Origin: Calditerrivibrio nitroreducens
Lineage (GTDB): Bacteria; Chrysiogenota; Deferribacteres; Deferribacterales; Calditerrivibrionaceae
Direction: 5' to 3'
Assembly (NCBI GenBank): GCA_002878065.1
Contig: PNIN01000041.1
Span: 1-46,129 of the forward strand
Length of the DNA stretch: 46,129 nt
Within the stretch, counting starts at the first letter, position 1. Every line of letters begins with the position of its first letter. Positions 24,283-32,315 of the stretch are shown one piece after another. A program made the position numbers and the translations under genes. The notes below the pieces were generated by a model. That model saw only the letters and a program-made list of their open reading frames with translations, ran no database searches and had not been told where the DNA came from.

Positions 24283-25343
24283 GCATAAAGGTACTGGTTG
24301 TTGATGATTCCGCTTTTATGAGAAAAGCTATTGAAAATATGCTGAAAAAGGAGCCCAATATAGAGGTTATTGGGTTTGCCAGAAATGGTGTTGAAGCCAT
24401 AGATATGGTTCAAAAATTGAAACCTGACATTATAACACTGGATATTGAGATGCCCCAGATGGATGGCCTTACGGCGCTGAGAAAGATTCTTGAAATTGCC
24501 CCTATTCCTGTAATTATGGTTAGTTCCCTTACTACAGAAGGGGCTGAAGCCACGTTGAAAGCTCTGGAGATAGGTGCTGTGGACTTTATACCAAAAGATA
24601 AATCATTTGCCAGTCTTGGGATAATGAAGATAGAGGATCAGCTGATAGAAAAGATAAAGACTTTTGCTGGGAGAAGAATCATCGCAAAAGCACCACCAGC
24701 AAGACCTGTTACACCTTCACCTGCACAGGCTCCGATTTCATCAGCTCCAAAAAGAACTGGTGTTTTCAATGGAAATAAAAAGGTGGTGGCCATCGGGACA
24801 TCTACAGGTGGGCCACAGTCTCTGCAGATGGTTATTCCTAAACTCACCAAAGATCTTAATCGACCTGTATTTGTCGTACAGCATATGCCACCAAATTTCA
24901 CAAAATCCCTTGCCACAAGGCTTAATGCTATGAGTCAACTGGAGGTGATCGAGGTGGAAGGAAAAGAAAAAGTGGAGCCAAATGTTGTGTACATTGCAAA
25001 AGGTGGATTTCACCTAAAGATTAAAAAAGTTGGGACGAATTTTTATATAGAGACATCCACAGAGCCATCAAATGTATTGCACATACCGAGTGTGGATGTG
25101 ATGACGGCTTCTGTTGCCGAAAATTATGGTGCGGATGCTCTGGGGGTTATCATGACAGGTATGGGTAGTGATGGGCTAAATGGATTGAAGAAACTTAAAG
25201 AAAGAGGTGGTGCAGTCATTGCTCAAGATAAAGACTCCTGTGTGGTTTACGGGATGCCCAGAGCAGTTGTGGAGGCTGGCATTGCGGATGAAGTAGTACC
25301 ATTGGATGATATCGCTTCACAGATTATGAGGTATTGTAAATAG
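24279..25343 (+). CDS. cheB: chemotaxis methylesterase CheB
   Basis: Removes methyl groups from chemoreceptors and can deamidate them. The receiver domain has DD (9-10) and phosphoacceptor Asp55 (ITLDIEMPQMDG). After a Pro/Ala-rich linker the catalytic domain has the active Ser in AIGTSTGGPQSL, His in VVQHMPPNFT and Asp in MTGMGSDGLNG. 354 residues. The ATG overlaps the fliA stop. The paired methyltransferase cheR lies 10 kb downstream in the same cluster. Confidence 0.95.
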   Translation: MSIKVLVVDDSAFMRKAIENMLKKEPNIEVIGFARNGVEAIDMVQKLKPDIITLDIEMPQMDGLTALRKILEIAPIPVIMVSSLTTEGAEATLKALEIGAVDFIPKDKSFASLGIMKIEDQLIEKIKTFAGRRIIAKAPPARPVTPSPAQAPISSAPKRTGVFNGNKKVVAIGTSTGGPQSLQMVIPKLTKDLNRPVFVVQHMPPNFTKSLATRLNAMSQLEVIEVEGKEKVEPNVVYIAKGGFHLKIKKVGTNFYIETSTEPSNVLHIPSVDVMTASVAENYGADALGVIMTGMGSDGLNGLKKLKERGGAVIAQDKDSCVVYGMPRAVVEAGIADEVVPLDDIASQIMRYCK

Positions 25344-25363
25344 AGACCCTTTAGAGGAGATAT

Positions 25364-26392
25364 ATGGCAGATATTTTAAGTCAGGAAGAGATAGACGCTC
25401 TTTTATCTACCGTAGCCGATACCGGGATAAAGGATGAAGTATTCTCTCCTGAGGTGGATTTTGTACCAAAGAAGATTTCTGTATATGATTTTAGAAGACC
25501 TGATAGGGTTTCAAAAGAGCAGATCCGGTCTATTAGAAACCTCCATGATAAATTTGCCAGAAATTTTAGCTCCTCATTATCAAACTTTTTAAGAACCATA
25601 ACAGATGTCAATCTTGTGAGTGTGGATCAGATGACATATGGTGAATTTTTGATGTCTCTTCCCGATCCCACAAATTTTAATATAATAAGTCTGATACCTC
25701 TGGATGGCAGTGCCGTACTTGAAATAAACCCATCTCTTGTTTTTCCTATAGTGGATAAGCTTCTTGGGGGCCCTGGTCTTCCTATGTACAAAGTCAGGGA
25801 ACTTACTGCCCTTGAGCAGCATATTATGGAGAGTGTGATATATCTTTTGTTAAAGGAACTTGAAGACACATGGAAACAGGTAATACCAAATATTAAATTC
25901 AGGAAAGAGATCACAGAAAATAGTCCACAAGTTGTGCAGATAGTTGCCCAGAATGAAGTCGTTATCCTTGTGGTTTTTGAGGTGAAATTTTCTGATGTTT
26001 CAGGTATGATAAATCTTTGTCTTCCAGCTGTTGTTCTGGAGCCTATACTTGGTAAGATCAGTTCTCAGGATTGGCTGGTGGGGGCTAAGAAGGTTAAAGG
26101 GCTTGATTATCTGGATAGAATTCTTGATATATTAATGGAAGCGTATCTTCCATTGAAATTAGAAATAGGTCCCACAATCCTTACGGTTGGCGATATATTG
26201 GAACTTGTGGAAGGGGATACCATAGTTTTTGAACATAAAGCCGAGGAGGATGTTGCATTAAAAGTAAATAATTTGGAAAAGTTTGCAACGGAAATGGGGG
26301 TAATTGGTGTTAAGAAAGGTGCACTGATAAAAAATATACTTCAGGAGAGCGAAAGTGTTGAAGAAGTTACAAATGAACAACGAGATAAATAG
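25364..26392 (+). CDS. fliM: flagellar motor switch protein FliM
   Basis: Middle layer of the C-ring that binds phosphorylated CheY. The N-terminal LSQEEIDALLS (residues 5-15) is the conserved CheY-binding peptide. The CheC-like middle domain and the C-terminal SpoA domain follow. 342 residues. AGAGGAG precedes the ATG. Its last codons overlap the start of the FliY-type gene. Confidence 0.95.
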   Translation: MADILSQEEIDALLSTVADTGIKDEVFSPEVDFVPKKISVYDFRRPDRVSKEQIRSIRNLHDKFARNFSSSLSNFLRTITDVNLVSVDQMTYGEFLMSLPDPTNFNIISLIPLDGSAVLEINPSLVFPIVDKLLGGPGLPMYKVRELTALEQHIMESVIYLLLKELEDTWKQVIPNIKFRKEITENSPQVVQIVAQNEVVILVVFEVKFSDVSGMINLCLPAVVLEPILGKISSQDWLVGAKKVKGLDYLDRILDILMEAYLPLKLEIGPTILTVGDILELVEGDTIVFEHKAEEDVALKVNNLEKFATEMGVIGVKKGALIKNILQESESVEEVTNEQRDK

Positions 26393-27239
26393 TTTTGCCA
26401 ACCTACTATCAGAGATTTTTTCCAATAGTTTTTCATCACTTTTGGGGAAAAGCTTCCAGTTTCATGTTGAATCCGTAGCTGAAGGGGAGCTAAACGATAT
26501 TGCTCTGGAGTATATGGGACAAACACTTATAAATATTAAAGAAAGTTTGAATGGTATAGATGGTGGCATTTTGATAGATACATTGACTATTACAGGTTTT
26601 GCTGATCTTATGTTGATGGGTTCCGGGGAAGGTGTGCAGGAACTTAATGACGATCTAAAGGATGCAATCAAAGAGCTTATAAACCAAACGATATCCGCAA
26701 TGAATATCCCTTTTAGTGATGAATTTAAAAAGAAGGTGGCTTTTGGTGTTATATCTGTTGATACTCTGCTTGATACCTCAAGTTATGTTGGAAATATTTT
26801 AATATTCGACATGTCTGGTTCTTTTGATGGTAAAAATGTTAAATTTAAGGTATTTTTCTCTTCACAGCTTAAAAATTTAATTATGGTAGAGAATTCTGAA
26901 GATGATGATTTTGATTTTTCTCCTGAAGTTACTGCAGTGAATCCAATGCCAAAGCAGCAGAAAAGTTATGGAGGTAAAAATATTGATTTATTGTTAGATG
27001 TGGAGGTTCCGGTAAGCATCAGGATAGGGTCCACCAAGATGTTTTTAAAAGATATCGTAAGTTTAAGCCCTGGTAATATAGTGGAGCTTGATGAATACGC
27101 AGAAGAGCCTGTTGTGGTAATGGTCAATAATAAACCAATTGCTAAAGGGGAAGTGGTTATTGTGGATGGATATTTTGGGGTTAGGATAAAGGAGATTATA
27201 AGTAAAGAGGAAAGGATTAAAAAGCTAAGGGATAAATAA
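26355..27239 (+). CDS. fliY: flagellar switch protein FliY/FliN with CheC-like domain
   Basis: Residues 1-195 form a CheC/CheX-like domain; the C-terminal 80 residues (from LLDVEVPVSIRIG) form the FliN SpoA domain of the C-ring. The CheC-type phosphatase signature D-x3-E-x2-N is present once, at Asp103, Glu107 and Asn110, so it may dephosphorylate CheY at the motor as FliY does. The second motif copy is not obvious. The GTG at 26355 has AGGAGAG seven bases upstream; an ATG at 26373 is the alternative. Plain FliN would be about 130 residues, so this is a fusion. Confidence 0.85.
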   Translation: MLKKLQMNNEINSFANLLSEIFSNSFSSLLGKSFQFHVESVAEGELNDIALEYMGQTLINIKESLNGIDGGILIDTLTITGFADLMLMGSGEGVQELNDDLKDAIKELINQTISAMNIPFSDEFKKKVAFGVISVDTLLDTSSYVGNILIFDMSGSFDGKNVKFKVFFSSQLKNLIMVENSEDDDFDFSPEVTAVNPMPKQQKSYGGKNIDLLLDVEVPVSIRIGSTKMFLKDIVSLSPGNIVELDEYAEEPVVVMVNNKPIAKGEVVIVDGYFGVRIKEIISKEERIKKLRDK

Positions 27240-27246
27240 ATTTGTG

Positions 27247-27288
27247 TTGACAATATATATATGCATCAGTTATAATCAATATGCATAT
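27247..27288 (+). promoter_or_regulatory. promoter with flanking ATGCAT inverted repeat before cheY
   Basis: TTGACA (27247-27252), an 18-base spacer and TATAAT (27271-27276), both perfect. An inverted repeat ATATGCAT (27259-27266) and ATGCATAT (27281-27288) brackets the -10 box. The two ATGCAT cores are 20 bases apart, two helical turns, as for a dimeric repressor. AGGAGG-like AGGAGGC follows before the cheY ATG at 27310. This is the best-looking promoter in the motility cluster. Confidence 0.8.
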
Positions 27289-27309
27289 GAGAAAGCAGGA
27301 GGCAATTAA

Positions 27310-27687
27310 ATGGCTTACGAACATGTGATTATTACAGTAGATGATTCATCCACTATGCGCAGGATTATAAAGAATACCCTTCAAAAATTAGGTTTTTCAA
27401 ATATTCTTGAGGCAGGTAATGGTATTGAGGGGCTGGATGTTTTGGCAAAAAATAAAGTTGATCTTGTAATAACTGACTGGAATATGCCCGAGATGGATGG
27501 TCTTACTTTTGTCAAAGCGATTAGAGCCAAACCTGAATACAAAGAGTTACCTATTTTGATGGTAACCACTGAGGCCGCCAAAGAAGATATTCTTACTGCC
27601 TTGAGGAGTGGTGTAAACAATTATATAGTAAAACCATTTACACCTGAGACTTTGCAGGAGAAAGTATTCAAACTTTTGGGATTGTAA
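27310..27687 (+). CDS. cheY: chemotaxis response regulator CheY
   Basis: Single receiver domain that carries the signal from CheA to the FliM switch. Acid pocket Asp11-Asp12, phosphoacceptor Asp56 in VITDWNMPEMDG, Thr/Ser switch in ILMVTTEAAKED and Lys in NYIVKPFTPE. 125 residues. It is the first gene after a strong promoter and is followed one base later by cheZ, its phosphatase. Confidence 0.95.
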   Translation: MAYEHVIITVDDSSTMRRIIKNTLQKLGFSNILEAGNGIEGLDVLAKNKVDLVITDWNMPEMDGLTFVKAIRAKPEYKELPILMVTTEAAKEDILTALRSGVNNYIVKPFTPETLQEKVFKLLGL

Positions 27688-27688
27688 T

Positions 27689-28321
27689 ATGTATGAAGTC
27701 AAAGATCTCTCTGAATTAATTGAGATCGCTAAGAAGATTAATTCTGGCGAATATGAGTTAACTTCGATATCGATAGACCCTAATCATGAGTTGTTTGAAG
27801 TTGTTCAATTTTTCAATGAGTCGATCAAGAAGATTTCCACCGCCAGAGATGTTGTGGAGGATAGCTATGAAGATCTTCCTGTATTTGAAAAGGTGTTAAA
27901 AGATGTTGTTAAAGACACTAAATCTGCTTCCGAAAAGATCTTAAATCTCACAGATAGTATAAATTTTAACATAAGTGAAATAAAAGACAATATCTCTTTA
28001 CTCAAAGAATCTTTAAAAAATGAAGAATTAAATAAAGCGTTAGGACTGGTGGATAGATTAGTTGATAAGGCTATAGAAGGACAGGATATAGCTTTTGATA
28101 TGATATCTGCTCTTGAATTTCAGGACATTACAAAACAGAAGATAGACAAATTGCTGAAAGTGGTAAAGGATCTTGAGAAAAAATTAAGTGATTTGATAAT
28201 AAAATTTGGTTTAAAACATAATAAAATAGATGTTGATACGTTAAACAGATTAGGTGAGAAAGATAGTATATTAAACGATCAGGATTTAGTAAATCAGCTT
28301 TTGAAAGAATTTGGTCTATAG
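27689..28321 (+). CDS. cheZ: CheY phosphatase CheZ
   Basis: Dephosphorylates CheY-P. A long helical protein with the CheZ active-site signature SALEFQDITKQKIDKL; Asp146 and Gln150 match the catalytic D143 and Q147 of E. coli CheZ. The C-terminal DLVNQLLKEFGL resembles the E. coli tail that docks on CheY. 210 residues. It lies between cheY and cheA. Having both CheZ and a CheC-type FliY is uncommon. Confidence 0.88.
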   Translation: MYEVKDLSELIEIAKKINSGEYELTSISIDPNHELFEVVQFFNESIKKISTARDVVEDSYEDLPVFEKVLKDVVKDTKSASEKILNLTDSINFNISEIKDNISLLKESLKNEELNKALGLVDRLVDKAIEGQDIAFDMISALEFQDITKQKIDKLLKVVKDLEKKLSDLIIKFGLKHNKIDVDTLNRLGEKDSILNDQDLVNQLLKEFGL

Positions 28322-28330
28322 GAGGCAGTT

Positions 28331-30433
28331 ATGTCCCATAATGAAATGGACGATTTGATTCAGGATTTTATTTTGGAATCTTCTGAGATTATAGATCAGC
28401 TGGATCAGGATCTTGTGGAGTTGGAACATAGAAAAAATGATCTCGATTTACTTAATAAGATATTCAGGGCTGCCCATACCATAAAAGGATCATCTTCATT
28501 TTTAGGCTTCGACAAAATGAGTACCGTAACTCACCATGCGGAAGAAATTTTAAACAGGCTCCGAAAAGGTGAGATGGTTGTGGTTCCAGAGATAATGGAT
28601 ATCCTGCTTGAATTTGTGGATGTGATCAAAAGGATTCTTGAGGATATAAAAAATGGTAGTGATACTGTTAACATAGATCAAATAGTAAAAAAATTAAAGC
28701 TTGCCAATGAAGGAAAGGTTTCGGTGGCTTCTTCTGCTACTGCCGTAGAATCTGATAAAAAACAGCCTAAAGTGGAACAAAAGGATGAAGGGGAAGGAGC
28801 TCAACTTAAAAAAGCAACAAAAGCAATTGAACAGACGATCAGGGTTGATGTTTCAAGACTCGATTCCCTTATGAATTTAGTTGGGGAATTGGTACTTAGC
28901 AGAAACAGGATTGCCCAAATATCTTCAGAGCTTGAAAGGAAATTTGAAGGGGATTACCTTGTGGAGCAGCTTCTTGAGACCACTTCCCAGATCGGTTTGA
29001 TTACTACCGAGCTTCAACTGGCCGTAATGAAAACCAGAATGGTACCTATAGGCAAGGTTTTTAATAAGTTCCCCAGAATGATTAGAGATCTCGCAAGAGA
29101 TCTGAAAAAAGAGGTTGATCTCATAATTACTGGTGAGGATACCGAGCTTGATAAGTCTGTGGTGGAAGAGATCGGTGATCCTCTGGTGCATATGATAAGA
29201 AATGCTGTGGATCACGGTATAGAAAGTCCAGAGGAGAGAATTAAAAAGGGGAAACCTGCCAAGGGTAAAGTCCATCTGGCTGCTTATCATGAGGGTAACC
29301 ACATAGTGATAGAGATTACCGATGATGGTAAAGGGATGGATCCTGAAAAGCTTAAGAAAAAAGCGATAGAAAAGAAGGTAATTACCCCTGAAGAAGCAAA
29401 GGGGATGAGCAAAGAAGAGGCCTTTGGTCTTATCTTCAAACCTGGATTTTCCACTGCGGAGAAAGTAACTGGTGTCTCTGGACGTGGTGTGGGTATGGAC
29501 GTGGTGAAGACCAATATAGAAAAGTTAAATGGTATTATTTCAATAGAATCTGAAATAGACAAAGGATCCGTCTTCAAATTGAAGTTGCCGCTTACTCTTG
29601 CCATAATTCAGGCTTTGCTAGTGGATGTGTCAGGGGGAGTTTTTGCTATTCCTCTTGTATCTGTTATTGAAACTGTAAGGATAAATGAAAATGAAATTCA
29701 TAATTTTGAAGGTAGAGAGGTATTAAAACTAAGGGATTCTGTGCTTTCGCTTGTAAGACTTAACGATGTTTTTGGATTGGAAGGTTCTTTTTCTCAGGAT
29801 ATATATGTCGTTGTGGTGGCTCTTGCAGAAAAGAGGATTGGTCTTGTGGTGGATCGTCTTGTGGGGCAGGAGGAGATAGTTATAAAATCATTGGGTGAAT
29901 ATCTTAGTGGGAATGTTGGAATAGCCGGAGCAACGATAATGGGTGATGGTAAGGTTCGCCTTATTCTTGATGTTTCTGGGGTTATGGAGATTGCTACCAA
30001 AATGCCTAAAAAGATAAAAAAGGGTAAGTCACTAAAAAAGCCAAACGTTTCTTCTGGCAACATGGTGAATGTGCTTGTTGTGGATGATTCATCCACAGAT
30101 CGAAAAATTATGAAAAGATTGTTATCTTCCTCAGGTTGGATCAATTGTGTGGAGGTCACAAATCCTCATGATGCTATTACTGCTACTCAAGACTTAAATA
30201 ATATAGATCTGCTTATAACAGATGTCATGATGCCTGATATAGATGGGTTTGAGCTTGCAAGGATATTAAGGGAGAGAGGATTTAATAAACCTATAATAGC
30301 TGTTTCTGGTAGAGGGGAGGCTGCGGCTGGTCAAAAGGCTAAAATATCAGGTATAAACGCATTTATGACCAAACCGATAAACTTGCAAGAGATGCTAAAC
30401 AAGATAGATGAGTTGATAGGTGTTAATAGGTAG
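28331..30433 (+). CDS. cheA: chemotaxis histidine kinase CheA with C-terminal receiver
   Basis: Receives signals from chemoreceptors. The Hpt domain (1-105) has phospho-His49 in AAHTIKGSSSFLGF. The linker of about 105-165 is Lys/Glu-rich and no clear P2 domain is seen. The dimerisation domain begins at IRVDVSRLDSLMNLVGEL. The ATPase domain has NAVDHGIE, DDGKGMD and SGRGVGMDVV, and the CheW-like P5 domain spans about 420-555. A receiver domain (about 575-700) follows, with VVDDSSTDRK and ITDVMMPDIDGF. AGGAGG precedes the ATG. CheW and receptors are not in this window. Confidence 0.95.
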   Translation: MSHNEMDDLIQDFILESSEIIDQLDQDLVELEHRKNDLDLLNKIFRAAHTIKGSSSFLGFDKMSTVTHHAEEILNRLRKGEMVVVPEIMDILLEFVDVIKRILEDIKNGSDTVNIDQIVKKLKLANEGKVSVASSATAVESDKKQPKVEQKDEGEGAQLKKATKAIEQTIRVDVSRLDSLMNLVGELVLSRNRIAQISSELERKFEGDYLVEQLLETTSQIGLITTELQLAVMKTRMVPIGKVFNKFPRMIRDLARDLKKEVDLIITGEDTELDKSVVEEIGDPLVHMIRNAVDHGIESPEERIKKGKPAKGKVHLAAYHEGNHIVIEITDDGKGMDPEKLKKKAIEKKVITPEEAKGMSKEEAFGLIFKPGFSTAEKVTGVSGRGVGMDVVKTNIEKLNGIISIESEIDKGSVFKLKLPLTLAIIQALLVDVSGGVFAIPLVSVIETVRINENEIHNFEGREVLKLRDSVLSLVRLNDVFGLEGSFSQDIYVVVVALAEKRIGLVVDRLVGQEEIVIKSLGEYLSGNVGIAGATIMGDGKVRLILDVSGVMEIATKMPKKIKKGKSLKKPNVSSGNMVNVLVVDDSSTDRKIMKRLLSSSGWINCVEVTNPHDAITATQDLNNIDLLITDVMMPDIDGFELARILRERGFNKPIIAVSGRGEAAAGQKAKISGINAFMTKPINLQEMLNKIDELIGVNR

Positions 30434-30743
30434 AATATCGCTTCTAACATTAGTTTTAGTAATCATTCTTGAGGCGGGAAGCTATTGTTATGTTTATGTC
30501 TACGAGGTGACAACTTCTGACAGAAGATTCCAAACTGCTTCAAAGCTTTCCCCCAACACATTTTTCCTAAGTAATGGTGGAAAAGATTTAATTAAAGAAC
30601 TAAAGATTGTTAAGGTTTATGCCGATAATGATTTCAAGAAGGCATTAAAAGAATTTAAATTGGAAAATGAGAATGCTAATATACTATTACCTAAAAAAGC
30701 CCCTGATGATAGGTCTACTAATCCTTATATTTGGTGGAGGTGA
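30420..30743 (+). CDS. unknown exported or membrane-anchored small protein
   Basis: A 107-residue protein of no recognised family. It starts with GTG at 30420, inside the last 14 bases of cheA, with no strong ribosome site. A hydrophobic N-terminal stretch (about residues 6-18) followed by EAGSYCYVY suggests a signal peptide or anchor. The rest is a small charged domain. Its last 77 bases overlap the next ORF in another frame. The open frame and its place between cheA and co-directional genes support it as real, but the start is uncertain. Confidence 0.55.
   Translation: MLIGRISLLTLVLVIILEAGSYCYVYVYEVTTSDRRFQTASKLSPNTFFLSNGGKDLIKELKIVKVYADNDFKKALKEFKLENENANILLPKKAPDDRSTNPYIWWR
30601..30628 (+). 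promoter_or_regulatory. possible FliA (sigma-28) promoter
   Basis: TAAA (30601-30604) and a perfect GCCGATAA (30621-30628), separated by 16 bases against the usual 15. It lies inside the preceding small ORF and 38 bases before the ATG at 30667. It could start a transcript of the next two genes, which ends at the terminator at 32247. GCCGATAA alone occurs by chance elsewhere in the window, so this is tentative. Confidence 0.35.
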
Positions 30744-31254
30744 TCTTTTTGCAGCTCAAAGGGGTAAGTATTCGGTTTTAGCAGAAAAGGTAGATACAGG
30801 TATAAAAACAGAATTTATTGTCTTTAGTAAGTCTGATACAGATGCGCGGGAAGAGGTTAATCTCAATGGTTGGAAGGTTTTAAAAGTAACTAAGTTAAGC
30901 AAAGATTCAACAGATAACAATCCTGTTATTTCGAGTGAATATACTGATAAAACTGAAAAGATTTCCAATTCAGAAAAAAAAGATAGTTCTGCTAAAAAAA
31001 TTACTAATTTGAAAAATTACAATAAAAAGAAGGGTTCTAATGTATCAAAAATCAAAACTTCATCCTTAAAAAAAACTACAAAATCAAGTAGTGAGAATAA
31101 ATACTGTAATCAGGTTAATGTATATATCAATTCAAATCAATCTTTAAGTGATTCTGGTAAAATCGATTCCTTAGGATTAAAAACTGTTTTTGCTGAAAAA
31201 TTGAATATCCCTGAAAACAGCATAAAAATAGATATTCGTAAGGTTAAACGATGA
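30667..31254 (+). CDS. unknown exported protein, Lys/Ser-rich
   Basis: A 195-residue protein with no recognised family. The N-terminus has LKKP then a hydrophobic stretch ending LFAAQRG, a likely signal peptide cut near residue 30 (inferred). A compact domain of about 45 residues follows, ending GWKVLKVTKL. Then come about 90 residues of low-complexity Lys/Ser/Thr/Asn, and a C-terminal alpha/beta piece from NQVNVYINSNQ. The start may be at 30667 or the ATG at 30706, which would lack the basic residues. It overlaps the next gene by four bases. Confidence 0.6.
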   Translation: MRMLIYYYLKKPLMIGLLILIFGGGDLFAAQRGKYSVLAEKVDTGIKTEFIVFSKSDTDAREEVNLNGWKVLKVTKLSKDSTDNNPVISSEYTDKTEKISNSEKKDSSAKKITNLKNYNKKKGSNVSKIKTSSLKKTTKSSSENKYCNQVNVYINSNQSLSDSGKIDSLGLKTVFAEKLNIPENSIKIDIRKVKR

Positions 31255-32246
31255 AAAGGGATATCTTCGATGATATAGAAGAGCTCAGTTTCAAAGACTT
31301 TGTGGAAATGGATATCTCCACATTTTATGACTATATTGGTCATATAATGGTGGACCTTAATTTTAGTTTTCACAGGTCGATAAGGGATGTGGGGGATTAT
31401 AGGCGCATAGAAGTTTGGAAGCATACAAAAAATCTTGATGATTATGCACTTGTGTGGGTGGAGATAGTAAAACCCGGTAACGATGTTACAAGGGATGTTT
31501 CATACGATGTATTAAGAACAATGAATGATCTTAATATTTTAAAGCTGTTTTTCTTCACAAATGGTGGGATCGATGAATCAAGCCGTGATGTTTTGGATGA
31601 CAAAGGGCATTTTATTTTTACGCCTGATAATATAATAGAAACCCTAATAGCCATAAAAAAGAAATCAGAGCTTGTGGTAAAACCCAAGATAAAAAGAAAA
31701 AAACCTAAGACACCTTCAGGGTTTGTGCTTATAAAAAATTTTTTAAAAGAGAATAAACCAAAAGAGATAAAAACAGTTGTTCCTATAAAACTAATTCCTG
31801 AATTTAGAGATAAGCTAATAGCTCAATTTGAACAGATTTTTGAGCTTATTAAAACTATAGAAGATATAAGCAATATCGATTCAGAAATCAGAAAGAAGCT
31901 TAAGGCATATCAATTTGCACTTCTCACAGATCTTTTGAATGTTGCATCCCTCGAATTTGAAGATCCATTTGGATGGATGAAAGATGATTTTTTTTATATG
32001 ATTCAGAATCTGGTGTTGTATATTGGGGCTCTTGTGGAGTATGAGCTTGAAGAGGATATGAATCATTATCTGGAAGAATTTAATAAAAGAAAAAATAACT
32101 TATATAAATTTGAAGAGATTATTGAGGAGATAAGAAAAAAGGATATAGAGCGTATTGAAATTGCTATCAAACAATTAAAGAAGTTGTCAAAGATTGTAAT
32201 TATAGTATCGATTGTGGCACTGATCGTAGTTTTTTTTATGAAATAG
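31251..32246 (+). CDS. membrane-anchored protein with Mrr-like N-terminal domain
   Basis: A 331-residue protein. Residues 15-130 resemble the Mrr/restriction-endonuclease-like fold: FYDYIGHIMVDLNF, then YALVWVEIVKPGNDVTRD at the place of the catalytic strand, and LKLFFFTNGGIDESSRDVL matching the usual TTSGFT-type helix. The expected Q/E-x-K pair reads IVK, so nuclease activity is doubtful. After a Lys/Pro-rich linker comes a helical region (175-305) and one C-terminal transmembrane helix (about 311-330), so the bulk faces the cytoplasm. It overlaps the preceding gene by ATGA and ends at a terminator. The fold assignment is by eye and its role is unknown. Confidence 0.6.
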   Translation: MKRDIFDDIEELSFKDFVEMDISTFYDYIGHIMVDLNFSFHRSIRDVGDYRRIEVWKHTKNLDDYALVWVEIVKPGNDVTRDVSYDVLRTMNDLNILKLFFFTNGGIDESSRDVLDDKGHFIFTPDNIIETLIAIKKKSELVVKPKIKRKKPKTPSGFVLIKNFLKENKPKEIKTVVPIKLIPEFRDKLIAQFEQIFELIKTIEDISNIDSEIRKKLKAYQFALLTDLLNVASLEFEDPFGWMKDDFFYMIQNLVLYIGALVEYELEEDMNHYLEEFNKRKNNLYKFEEIIEEIRKKDIERIEIAIKQLKKLSKIVIIVSIVALIVVFFMK

Positions 32247-32272
32247 ATTCAAATACAGATTGAATTTTTTTT
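32247..32272 (+). terminator. weak rho-independent terminator
   Basis: ATTCAA (32247-32252) pairs with TTGAAT (32260-32265) around a seven-base loop, followed by a run of seven more T. The stem is AT-rich, so termination may be partial. It directly follows the stop of the Mrr-like gene. Confidence 0.55.
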
Positions 32273-32288
32273 AGTATTATATTAAAAT
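32260..32288 (+). promoter_or_regulatory. promoter of the phosphatase-STAS genes
   Basis: TTGAAT (32260-32265), a 17-base spacer and TAAAAT (32283-32288), 27 bases before the ATG at 32316. The -35 box is the right arm of the preceding terminator hairpin, so the two elements share bases. Confidence 0.5.
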
Positions 32289-32315
32289 AATGCTTAATAA
32301 AAGATTGGAGTATTG

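Noticed and set aside
24638-25013. Long antisense frames across cheB
   Set aside because: They mirror the codon pattern of cheB, which has every catalytic motif intact.
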